This document shows positions 39,426-49,869 of a DNA stretch of 64,000 nt, one piece after another. A program made the translations under genes and the position numbers. The notes beneath the pieces are model-generated. The model saw only the letters and a list, made by a program, of their open reading frames with translations. It did not search any database and was not told the origin of the DNA. The first letter of the stretch is position 1, and every line of letters begins with the position of its first letter. Origin of the DNA: an uncultured Acidobacteriota bacterium (GTDB taxonomy: Bacteria; Acidobacteriota; UBA6911; RPQK01; JAJDTT01); NCBI GenBank assembly GCA_951812665.1, contig CATOST010000035.1:62001-126000 (forward strand), in the 5' to 3' direction.

Positions 39426-39467
39426 CTAGACGCGCCAACCGTATCGGAAGAAACTGAAAATCGCCAT
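39426..39467 (-). CDS. Candidate trp leader peptide
   Basis: A 13-codon ORF, MAIFSFFRYGWRV, stopping at TAG. Five of its residues are aromatic (three Phe, one Tyr, one Trp). It lies just after a promoter-like sequence and about 50 bases before the hairpin preceding trpE, the classical order of a ribosome-mediated attenuator. Weak points: only one Trp codon, a poor ribosome binding site (AAGG about 10 bases upstream), and no antiterminator found by eye. Confidence 0.5.
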   Translation of the reverse strand: MAIFSFFRYGWRV

Positions 39468-39486
39468 GTCCAAATTGCCTTTTCAG

Positions 39487-39515
39487 AAAATACAGAGCTG
39501 GTGTTCGGAAGTCAA
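39487..39515 (-). promoter_or_regulatory. Sigma70-type promoter of the trp operon
   Basis: TTGACT (39510-39515, 5/6 to consensus) and TATTTT (39487-39492, 4/6) are separated by 17 bases on the minus strand. Predicted start of transcription is near 39480, 13 bases before the leader ORF. This argues that trpE is transcribed separately from rho. Confidence 0.6.
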
Positions 39516-39569
39516 ACCGGATTTGTTCCAACCCCTCAAATTCTTGTGCAAATGGACGAAGAATCTTTG

Positions 39570-39585
39570 GTAGGGGCGCCCCTAC
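39570..39585. repeat. Dispersed palindromic repeat, copy 4, overlapping the rho stop codon
   Basis: GTAGGGGCGCCCCTAC is a perfect 16-base palindrome matching the outer arm of the repeat family. The TAG stop of rho (39582-39584, minus) lies inside it, followed on the gene side by a run of seven C (plus strand). Confidence 0.7.
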
Positions 39586-40877
39586 CCCCCCGACATGGAG
39601 CGGAGGAAGGTGGCGTTGTCTCGGGTCTTGCTCAGCTTGTCCAGCAGGAGCTCCATGGACTCGGTGACGGAGAGGGGATTCAGGACCTTGCGCAGGATCC
39701 AGATCCGATTGAGATCGGTCGGCTTGAGCAGGAGCTCTTCCTTGCGGGTGCCGGAACGGTTGATGTCTATGGACGGGAAGATCCGCTTGTCGACCAGACG
39801 CCGATCCAATCCCAGCTCCATGTTTCCGGTTCCCTTGAACTCCTCGAAGATGACGTCGTCCATGCGGCTGCCGGTGTCGATCAAGGCGGTGGCGATGATG
39901 GTGAGGCTGCCGCCTTCCTCGATGTTCCTGGCTGCTCCGAAGAAACGCTTGGGCCGCTGCAGCGCGTTGGAGTCCACGCCACCCGACAGGACCTTTCCGG
40001 AGGGCGGGACCACGGAATTGTAGGCCCGGGCCAGACGCGTGATGGAATCCAGAAGAATCACCACGTCCTTGCCGTGCTCCACCAGCCGTTTGGCTTTTTC
40101 CAGGACCATTTCGGCAACTTGGATATGGCGGGAGGCGGGCTCGTCGAAGGTGGAGCTGATCACCTCGCCTCGAACCGAGCGCTGCATGTCGGTCACTTCT
40201 TCCGGACGCTCGTCGATGAGAAGGACGATCAGAATGACCTCATGGTGGTTCTGGGCAATGGAGTGGGCGATGCTCTGCAGGATCATGGTCTTTCCCGCCC
40301 TGGGCGGAGAAACGATCAGTCCCCGCTGGCCTTTTCCGATGGGCGTGAGCAGATCCATGACTCGACCCGTCAGATTATTCTGGTTCGTCTCTTGATGGAC
40401 GCGCTCGTCCGGGTAGATCGGGGTCAGGTTCTCGAAAAAGGTGCGATCGCGCGCAACGTCCGGGTGCTCGAAATTGATGGCTTCCACCTTGATCAGGGCG
40501 AAGTAGCGTTCTCCCTCTTTGGGAGGCCGGACCTGCCCGGACACGGTATCGCCGGTGCGAAGATCGAACCGGCGGATCTGGGAGGGGGAGACGTAGATAT
40601 CGTCGGGGCCGGGCAGATAGTTGTACTCGGGAGCTCGCAGAAACCCGAATCCGTCGGGAAGCGTTTCCAGAACCCCCTCCGAGAAAATGAGGCCGCTGCG
40701 TTCCGTCTGGGCCTTGAGGATCTGGAAGATCAACTCCTGCTTCCGCATGCCCGCGGCTCCGGAAATGTCCAGGCGTTTGGCGATCAGATTTAACGCGCTG
40801 ATGTTCAGCTCCTTCAATTCCTGAATATTTAGGGGCTTGCCGGTTTCCCGGAAGTTGGATGTGCTTGCTTCAGACAT
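39582..40877 (-). CDS. rho: Transcription termination factor Rho
   Basis: A 431-residue hexameric RNA helicase for factor-dependent termination. An N-terminal helical domain (LNIQELKELNISALNLIAKRLDI) and the RNA-binding cold-shock-like region (GVLETLPDGFGFLRAPEYNYLPGPDDIYVSPSQIRRFDLRTGD) precede the ATPase core with Walker A SPPRAGKTMI, Walker B-type VILIVLLIDERPEEV, and the Q/R-loops (DSITRLARAYN). Length and motifs are normal. The last residues (FLRSMSGG) and stop codon are contributed by the dispersed palindrome. It is 161 bp downstream of lon, probably its own unit. Confidence 0.97.
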   Translation of the reverse strand: MSEASTSNFRETGKPLNIQELKELNISALNLIAKRLDISGAAGMRKQELIFQILKAQTERSGLIFSEGVLETLPDGFGFLRAPEYNYLPGPDDIYVSPSQIRRFDLRTGDTVSGQVRPPKEGERYFALIKVEAINFEHPDVARDRTFFENLTPIYPDERVHQETNQNNLTGRVMDLLTPIGKGQRGLIVSPPRAGKTMILQSIAHSIAQNHHEVILIVLLIDERPEEVTDMQRSVRGEVISSTFDEPASRHIQVAEMVLEKAKRLVEHGKDVVILLDSITRLARAYNSVVPPSGKVLSGGVDSNALQRPKRFFGAARNIEEGGSLTIIATALIDTGSRMDDVIFEEFKGTGNMELGLDRRLVDKRIFPSIDINRSGTRKEELLLKPTDLNRIWILRKVLNPLSVTESMELLLDKLSKTRDNATFLRSMSGG

Positions 40878-41038
40878 TCTTCAATGGCCTTTCAAATAGG
40901 TCGCCACGGGATCTTTCACACCAGCCATCTGTGGCGGGACGGCCGGGAGCCTCGGAGGGTGATCACACCTCAGAGATTTGAATCACCAAGCCTGATGGTT
41001 GTCTTCCGGATGGATTCGATGGAACAAGCACCGTCCCC

Positions 41039-43471
<2,433 letters not shown>

Positions 43472-43597
43472 ACTCGTGTTCTGTCGTAAGCTAAATAGTA
43501 CGAGCGCTTCTCACTGTAAGATGCAGCCCACCAGGATTCGTTTCAACGACCGTGTCGAAGCCGGCCGGACCGGCAGCAGGAACCCCCTTCAGAACCA

Positions 43598-44839
43598 TCA
43601 TCCCGCCTTCTCGAGAACCTGAAACACAATTTCGCGGTTCTCCACCATTTTCTTGGTCACCACCAACTCGTCCATCGTCTGGTTGGAGGGGAGTTCGTAC
43701 ATGAGGTCCAACATAAGATCCTCTACCACCAACCGCAAGCCGCGCGCTCCGATCTTACTCTTCAAAGCCAGATCCGCAATGGCCAGCAGGGAGCCCTCGG
43801 TGAACCTCAGCGAGACGCCCTCGAACTCGAACATCCTCTGATATTGCTTGACCAGGGCGTTGCTGGGCCGGGTCAGGATCTCTACCAATGCGTCGCGGTC
43901 CAAATCGTGCAGCGTGCAGACGATGGGGAGACGTCCCACGAACTCGGGAATCAGGCCGAATTTGATCAGGTCCTCAGGCAGAGTCTGGCCCAGGACTTCA
44001 GAAGTGCTTTCCTGCTTCCATCGATTGTCACCGAGCGAGGATCGAAATCCCATGCCGCTCCGGCCCAGACGATTTCGAATCAACTTCTCGAGACCGACGA
44101 AGGCCCCTCCACACAGGAACAGAATGTTGGTGGTGTCCACCTGAACGAATTCCTGATGAGGGTGTTTGCGGCCTCCCTGAGGAGGAACGTTGGCCACGGT
44201 CCCTTCCAATATCTTGAGCAGCGCCTGTTGGACTCCCTCGCCCGACACGTCCCGCGTAATGGACGGGTTTTCGTCCTTGCGGGAGATCTTGTCGATCTCG
44301 TCGATGTAGATGATCCCCTGCATACAGCGTTCCCGGTCTCCCCCCGCGGACTGCAGCAATCGAAGCAGGATGTTCTCCACGTCCTCCCCCACGTAGCCGG
44401 CCTCGGTCAGGGTGGTGGCATCGACTATGGCAAAGGGAACCGAGAGCATACGGGCCAGCGTCTGCGCCAGGAGCGTCTTGCCGGTGCCGGTGGGGCCGAT
44501 GAGCAGAACGTTGCTTTTCGAGAGTTCGACGTTCTGGCGGCGCCGTCTGCCCAACTTGATCCGTTTGTAGTGATTGTAGACGGCCACGGCCAATTTCTTC
44601 TTGGGGATCTCCTGGCCCACGACATACTGGTCGAGGAAGTCCTTGATCTCGACCGGCTTGGGCAGGGTCTCCTTGATCGATGCCGCCTCTGCGGTCAGTT
44701 CATCGGCGATGATCTCGTTGCAGATGTCGACACATTCGTCGCAAATGAAAACTGACGGACCCGCGATCAGCTTCTTGACGTGTTTTTGGCTCTTGTTGCA
44801 GAAAGAGCACTGGAAAATGTCTTCCACATCCTTCTTCAC
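43598..44839 (-). CDS. clpX: ClpX, ATPase subunit of the ClpXP protease
   Basis: A 413-residue AAA+ unfoldase that feeds ClpP. It has an N-terminal zinc-binding domain (CSFCNKSQKHVKKLIAGPSVFICDECVDIC), Walker A GPTGTGKTLLAQ, Walker B IIYIDEIDKI, and LIPEFVGRLP of the sensor region. The ClpP-docking loop, usually IGF, reads MGF (GRSGMGF). GTG 44839 is chosen because AGGGGAG stands six bases upstream and the protein begins VKKDVEDIFQCSFC as expected; the frame continues to 44974 without family similarity. The gap to clpP is 97 bp. Confidence 0.96.
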   Translation of the reverse strand: MKKDVEDIFQCSFCNKSQKHVKKLIAGPSVFICDECVDICNEIIADELTAEAASIKETLPKPVEIKDFLDQYVVGQEIPKKKLAVAVYNHYKRIKLGRRRRQNVELSKSNVLLIGPTGTGKTLLAQTLARMLSVPFAIVDATTLTEAGYVGEDVENILLRLLQSAGGDRERCMQGIIYIDEIDKISRKDENPSITRDVSGEGVQQALLKILEGTVANVPPQGGRKHPHQEFVQVDTTNILFLCGGAFVGLEKLIRNRLGRSGMGFRSSLGDNRWKQESTSEVLGQTLPEDLIKFGLIPEFVGRLPIVCTLHDLDRDALVEILTRPSNALVKQYQRMFEFEGVSLRFTEGSLLAIADLALKSKIGARGLRLVVEDLMLDLMYELPSNQTMDELVVTKKMVENREIVFQVLEKAG

Positions 44840-44936
44840 TTGAACTCCCCTGTTGACCACGAGCACCCCGGAGCACCGACCAGAGAGGTGGGATCCGGCG
44901 AGCTGTTGTCGAGGCTGTCTGGGATGACCGAGTCCG

Positions 44937-45524
44937 TCAAGTGTGCTTCTCGATGGCCATGTCGATAATACCATACTCCTTGGCTTCCGGAGTCGCCATG
45001 ATGAAATCCCGGTCCACGTCCTTGGCGATCCGGCGCAAGGTCTGCTTGGTGTGCCTGGCCAGGATCCGGTTGGTCGTATCCCGCATTCTCAGGATCTCCC
45101 GGGCATGGATATCGATGTCGGTCGCCTGCCCCGAGAGTCCCGACATGGTGGGCTGGTGGATGAGGATCCGGCTGTGGGGCAGAGCGAACCGTTTTCCCGG
45201 GGCGCCGGCGGCCAGCAACAACGCCGCCATCGACGCAGCCTGCCCGATGCAAATGGTGGTCACATCGTTCTTGACGAACTGCATGGTGTCGTAAATGGCC
45301 AGACCTGCGGTAATGGAGCCTCCCGGGGAATTGATGTACAGGGAAATGTCCTTGTCCGGTCCCTCGGCTTCCAGGAAGAGTAGTTGAGCGGTGACCAGGT
45401 TGGCCACATTGTCATCGATGGGCGTGCCGACGAAGATGATGTTGTCCTTCAAGAGACGGGAATAGATGTCGTAGGCGCGCTCGCCACGATTGCTCTGCTC
45501 GACCACCATGGGGATCAAAGGCAT
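44937..45524 (-). CDS. clpP: ClpP protease, proteolytic subunit
   Basis: A 195-residue serine peptidase that forms the 14-subunit chamber of ClpXP. The catalytic Ser is in CIGQAASMAALLLAAG, the His in SRILIHQPTMSG, and the Asp in DVDRDFIMATPEAKEYGIID. MPLIPMVVEQSNRGERAYDIYSRLL is the normal N-terminus, which is processed in some species. It sits between tig and clpX on the same strand, with 125 and 97 bp gaps, and is probably co-transcribed with clpX. Confidence 0.97.
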   Translation of the reverse strand: MPLIPMVVEQSNRGERAYDIYSRLLKDNIIFVGTPIDDNVANLVTAQLLFLEAEGPDKDISLYINSPGGSITAGLAIYDTMQFVKNDVTTICIGQAASMAALLLAAGAPGKRFALPHSRILIHQPTMSGLSGQATDIDIHAREILRMRDTTNRILARHTKQTLRRIAKDVDRDFIMATPEAKEYGIIDMAIEKHT

Positions 45525-45649
45525 CCTGGAACTCCTCTTTTCGCTACCCGTCGCCGGGGAGACTCATGTCGCCTCGTGTAAAAACCCGTCATGACATTCG
45601 TCCGAAGCTCCCCGGAGGGGACGCTCCCCAGCGCGCGCTCTGCACGCCA

Positions 45650-46939
45650 TCAGTCCTCTCGAACCACCGCTTGCTCCACCAGCAACTCCAGCGCCTTGCG
45701 GCGAAGGATGCGAGCTTCCAGATCCATTCTCGATTCTTCGTCGTGAAACTTCTGCCGAATCTTCTCCAGCGGCTGATTCAGGGCATCCGCCGTCTGACGA
45801 AGTTCCGCCTCCAGCTCCGCCGGCTTGACCTCCAGATTCTCATTCTCCGCGATCTCTGAAAGGACCAACGCCGCCCGGGTCTCCTGCTCGGCATCCTGGC
45901 GAAGATCGTCCCGAATGCGATTCCAGTCCAGGTTCGCCTTGCTGGGATCCACTCCCTGCCGAGCCAAATTGTAGGCGACATCGCGAATTTTGGTGTCGAT
46001 CCGGTCTTCCACCAGGATTTCCGGCAGCTGAAAGCGGCTGGCCTCGGAAAGCTTCTGGATCAGTTGGCGCCTGATGCTGGAATCCCGGGCCTGTTGCCAT
46101 TGGCTTGAGAGCCCTTGCCGAATCTGCTCCCTGAGTTGATCCAGGTCGTCGAAATCTCCCAGGTCTTTGGCGAACTCATCGTTCAGGTCCGGAAGGTCCT
46201 TGACTTTGATGTCGTTCAGCTGCAGGTTGAAGCGGACGCGGCGGCCGGCCAGCTTCTCCTCCGGATAGTCTTGGGGATAGTCCACCACGAAGGTCTTCTC
46301 TTCGCCGACTTCCATGCCCAGCAGGGCCTGATTGAAATCTCGCTGGGTGCGCTCGTCTCCCACCCGGATGGTCGTGTTCTCCTGCCGGATGGCCTCGTCT
46401 CCGTCGGGAACGTACTTGCCGACCAGGTCCACCACAGCGTAGTCCCCATCGCGGGCTGCTTCCCGATCCGGAATCGAAATCAGGGGCGCATGGCGACCCC
46501 GAAGCCGCTCCAACTCCTGGCTCACCGATTCCTCGTCCGGAGGCTTCTTCTCCAATCGGACTTCCAGTCCCTTGTATTCCGGAATCTCGAACTCGGGCAG
46601 GGTCTCCAGCAAGGCCTCGTACACCAGAGGCTCCCCTTCATTGAGGGCCACCTCTTCCAGTTGCAACTGGCCGAGGGGTCGGATTTTCCGTTCCCGGACG
46701 GACTGGTCGTAAGACTCGGGGATCAACTTTCGCAGGACATCCTGGCGAATGTCCTTCCGATAACGCCGTTTGACCAGCGCCACCGGGGCCTTACCGGGGC
46801 GGAACCCGGCAATCCTGGAGTGCCTTCTATAGGTCGCGGCAACCCGGTTGAACTCGGCGAGCACCGTCTCGACCGGCACTTCGACCCGTAACTTCTTCTT
46901 GACCGGGCTGATCTCTTCCAGTTCCGTACGGACGTTCAT
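45650..46939 (-). CDS. tig: Trigger factor, ribosome-associated chaperone
   Basis: A 429-residue protein with the three expected domains. The N-terminal ribosome-binding domain has FRPGKAPVALVKRRY, corresponding to the GFRxGKxP ribosome signature. The central FKBP-type prolyl isomerase-like domain spans about residues 150-245 (REAARDGDYAVVDLVG, MEVGEEKTFVVDYPQDYPEEKLAGRRVRFNLQLND). The long helical C-terminal chaperone region completes it. First gene of the tig-clpP-clpX-lon cluster. A dispersed repeat and a small plus-strand ORF lie upstream. Confidence 0.95.
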   Translation of the reverse strand: MNVRTELEEISPVKKKLRVEVPVETVLAEFNRVAATYRRHSRIAGFRPGKAPVALVKRRYRKDIRQDVLRKLIPESYDQSVRERKIRPLGQLQLEEVALNEGEPLVYEALLETLPEFEIPEYKGLEVRLEKKPPDEESVSQELERLRGRHAPLISIPDREAARDGDYAVVDLVGKYVPDGDEAIRQENTTIRVGDERTQRDFNQALLGMEVGEEKTFVVDYPQDYPEEKLAGRRVRFNLQLNDIKVKDLPDLNDEFAKDLGDFDDLDQLREQIRQGLSSQWQQARDSSIRRQLIQKLSEASRFQLPEILVEDRIDTKIRDVAYNLARQGVDPSKANLDWNRIRDDLRQDAEQETRAALVLSEIAENENLEVKPAELEAELRQTADALNQPLEKIRQKFHDEESRMDLEARILRRKALELLVEQAVVRED

Positions 46940-47031
46940 GATCCCGCGCCGCTACCCCTTTCACCACGGGCTGTCGAGGCGGCACACATTCTAACAGCCC
47001 TCGGCAAACGCCGCGCCGATGGCGAAATAAG

Positions 47032-47060
47032 GAGAGGGCACCCGCAAGGGGAGCCCCTAC
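47032..47060. repeat. Dispersed palindromic repeat, copy 5
   Basis: Reads GAGAGGGCACCCGCAAGGGG then AGCCCCTAC, the reverse complement of copy 1 with minor changes. It lies between tig and the small ORF at 47075. Confidence 0.7.
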
Positions 47061-47074
47061 GCTATAGTCTCTCC

Positions 47075-47254
47075 GTGGCCGCCGATCGGGAGAGAGAGCT
47101 TCTGGAACAGAAGGCCCGGGCGCTGGATCGAATCCTGAGCCTGTACCTGGAACTGCAGCACTCGGCTTTCTACAGCCGCAACTGGGTCGAACTGGCCGAG
47201 TTGATGGAAGAGGAAGTTGCTCGGTTCGCCCAGGCTGAAGCGGGCGAAGAATGA
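47075..47254 (+). CDS. Possible small coiled-coil-like protein
   Basis: An uninterrupted 59-codon ORF from GTG 47075, encoding an acidic helical peptide: AADRERELLEQKARALDRIL, then SLYLELQHSAFYSRNWVELAEL, then MEEEVARFAQAEAGEE. Heptad-like leucines and a codon use like neighbouring genes (mostly G/C third positions) support real coding. It lies on the opposite strand to tig and to the propeller gene, convergent with the latter. No family was recognised and no strong ribosome binding site is visible, so it remains tentative. Confidence 0.45.
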   Translation: MAADRERELLEQKARALDRILSLYLELQHSAFYSRNWVELAELMEEEVARFAQAEAGEE

Positions 47255-47279
47255 AGATCCGACCGCTGCAAAATACGGG

Positions 47280-48548
47280 CTAGGCACCGCTGATCTCGCT
47301 GATGTCGATCAGGTGCATCTGCCGGCCCTCGCCGGTGTGCGGCGAATCGATGACAACGTTGCGGCCGTCGGGGCCGAAACGTGGATGCGTATCCACTCGC
47401 GCTTCGCGGGTGTACTCCGGCGGCGAGAAGAACCGTCCCAGCGGGACCCGCCTGCCCGTGGCCACGTGGTAAAGATACACATGCTGCTTCCGGTGCTCGT
47501 CCGGATAGGTGTCGTTCAGGATCCACTCGCCTCCCGGCAGATAGGTACAGTGACCGTTTTCGGTCATGACACCCTCTCCGACCCTCTCGACTGCCCCCCC
47601 GATCGCGTCTTCAAATAGATAGAACCCCCACGGTCTGGTTTCGGGCCGGGTCCAGGCGAGAATCGATTCCGGGTCCCTCCAGATGAAGTGCGAAGTCAGA
47701 CCGGAGGCATCGACGACACGGAGGTCCGAGCCGTCGTGGCTGGCGGTGAACATTCGCGTGGCGCCGGTGAACTTGGGAAATCCCCAGCGATGAAGAAAAA
47801 TGAAACGGGCGCCGTCGGGACTGATCAACAGGTGGTTGAAGTAGCTCTTGGCTTTGGCCAATTCCACGCCCGGCATCGGAATCTCGACGACTTGTTCGAC
47901 CGAGATCAGCAACTCCTGGCGTCCGCTCTCCAGGTCGACGCGGAAGATACCCGAAGCTTCGGGCGCCCCCACGCTGCGGTAGGGGTCCTCCAATCCAGGA
48001 TAGCCGTAGGCCGGCCGCATGTCGCTGACGCGGCGATAGTCGGGCGCCACCGCCCATCCCCCGTCGGGGCTGACCGTATAGACCGGATGGGGGATGGTTC
48101 GCTGTTGCCGCGTCTCGATGTCCAGGATGCGGCACACGAAGCGGTCTTGCTGGCGATCGTTCCAGAGGACTTCGGTCTTGGAGCCGGGCCGCCATTGGAG
48201 CATGCAGCCCTGCTGCCAACACCAGGCGCGGCTCTCTCCCAGTTGGATCCACTGGTCGCCGTCCTGAAGGTCGACCATCCCGATCCTGATCACGTCGCCG
48301 GGTGTCGGCGAGCGGTGTTCAAAGTCGACTTCCATTCCCAGCACGAAGCGGCCGGTGGGGTCGAACTCCAGCTTGTCGTAGTACCCGAACCAGTGATGTT
48401 TGGGACCGTGCGTGATGGCACGTACCGGGGGCAGTTTGCCTCGAGCACCCGCCACCGCGGGCCGAGGCAAAGCAGTGAGCGCCAACAGGGCGGGGGCGGC
48501 GGTTCCGAGCAGGTCACGCCGTGTCAGAGTCGTATTTGGTTGACGCAT
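47280..48548 (-). CDS. Tat-exported TolB/oligogalacturonate-lyase-like beta-propeller protein
   Basis: A protein of about 422 residues from ATG 48548 with a twin-arginine signal (LTRRDLLGTAAPALLALTAL, then PRPAVAG). Repeated propeller blades follow: KLEFDPTGRFVLGMEVDF, QWRPGSKTEVLWNDRQ, VYTVSPDGGWAVAPDY, NHLLISPDGARFIFLHRWG, VDTHPRFGPDGRNVVIDSPH. The blade pattern resembles TolB/WD40-like and oligogalacturonate-lyase-type propellers; the His-rich start HGPKHHWFGYYDK recalls that group. Function unproven. The frame extends to 48608, but ATG 48548 fits the signal peptide. Confidence 0.75.
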   Translation of the reverse strand: MRQPNTTLTRRDLLGTAAPALLALTALPRPAVAGARGKLPPVRAITHGPKHHWFGYYDKLEFDPTGRFVLGMEVDFEHRSPTPGDVIRIGMVDLQDGDQWIQLGESRAWCWQQGCMLQWRPGSKTEVLWNDRQQDRFVCRILDIETRQQRTIPHPVYTVSPDGGWAVAPDYRRVSDMRPAYGYPGLEDPYRSVGAPEASGIFRVDLESGRQELLISVEQVVEIPMPGVELAKAKSYFNHLLISPDGARFIFLHRWGFPKFTGATRMFTASHDGSDLRVVDASGLTSHFIWRDPESILAWTRPETRPWGFYLFEDAIGGAVERVGEGVMTENGHCTYLPGGEWILNDTYPDEHRKQHVYLYHVATGRRVPLGRFFSPPEYTREARVDTHPRFGPDGRNVVIDSPHTGEGRQMHLIDISEISGA

Positions 48549-48627
48549 GAGTCGACCCTTGAAGCTGCTACTGAGATGAACAGCCGGTGCACAGCCAGGG
48601 AGCCACAAGAGTTCGCAGTTGGAAAAC

Positions 48628-48704
<77 letters not shown>

Positions 48705-48753
48705 AAGCTTCCCAAGTCAGGACTCCAGTTTAACAGACCGCCGCGCGAATCGC

Positions 48754-49630
48754 CTAAGCGGAGTTGGAGCCGGAAATGGCCTGCGCGACGATATCCAGGC
48801 ATTGGACCATGGCCGGGACCGGATCTTCCTTGTCCCCTTCGAACTCCAGCGAAACGGGACCCAAAAACCCCAGACTCTGAAAGGTCTCGAAGGTCTTGAC
48901 CACATCCAGCTTGCCCTGACCCAGGATCACGTCATTCTCTTCGGCGTCGAAGTCCTTGAGGTGCACTCCCAGGACCCGGCTCCCAAGGGTCTCCAGAGCC
49001 GTCACCGGATCGACTCCGGCGCGGATGTAATGCCCCAGGTCGGCACAAGCGCCGATTCGCGGGTCGAGGGCGCCCACCGCTTCCATGATCCACTCGGGCC
49101 GCCGCCAGCGCTCATCCTCGGGACCGTGGTTGTGGATGGCGATCCGGATATCGTATTGGTCCACCAATTTTTCCAGGCTGTTGAAGGCCCTTTTCGAAGG
49201 ATTCGCGCTGAGGACACGCACCCCAAGATTCCCGGGCCAGGCGAAAGACAGCCTGGTTCTGCTCGTGTTCATCGGTGAAGCGTTCCACCCCGAATGCGTT
49301 CACGGTGATTCCCGCTTCCCGCAGTCGATCTCCAAATCGGACGATCTCTTCCTCGCCGCCGTCCTGCGGCAGGTGGCCTCTCCAAAGCTCCACGAAAGGT
49401 AGATTCAACCGTTTCGCCTGCCCGAGAAAGTCGTCGGTGGGGACGAAATGCCTGAGCGAGTAGCTCTGGAACCCCATTTCGTAGTTCCCGTAGCTGCGAT
49501 CCGGTTCGGGCTGTTCCGGGGAGTCCGCCGGCGGCGAGGAACAGCCCGAAAAGCCGGCGGCCAGGCCGGCTCCGGCAATGCCCAGGGACAAGTGCATCCA
49601 ATCTCTTCGGGTCAAGTGTTCCATTAGCAT
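48754..49630 (-). pseudogene. Sugar phosphate isomerase/epimerase-like lipoprotein, one frameshift
   Basis: A TIM-barrel xylose-isomerase-like protein in two overlapping frames. The first (from 49630) has a TRRDWMHLSLG signal with lipobox-like SGC, then EMGFQSYSLRHF and LNLPFVELWRGHLP, ending meaningfully at AVFRLAR. The second continues NLGVRVLSANPS, IRIAIHNHGPEDE, GACADLGHYIRAG and VLGVHLKDFD, the usual metal-ligand blocks. One extra G in the GGG run near 49235 explains the break. As with the trp genes, this is either a recent lesion or a sequence error. Confidence 0.78.
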
Positions 49631-49869
49631 GAGCGATTTCTCCTCCCGCCGAGCGATGGCCTGTTTCCGACCCCAGTCTACTACGACACGAGGGGAGTAT
49701 TGCAGCCCGTCAGCCCAGCCGAATCGGCCCGACGGAGAATATTGGTTCCTTCGGAGGCACCGGCCCCGGGACCGGGAACCCCGCTCCTTGATCTCGCCTT
49801 GAATTTCCGGTTACCTTGCCAGGGACCCCAGCGGGAACACCATCCCTCTGAGTTCGAGGAAACCGGAAT

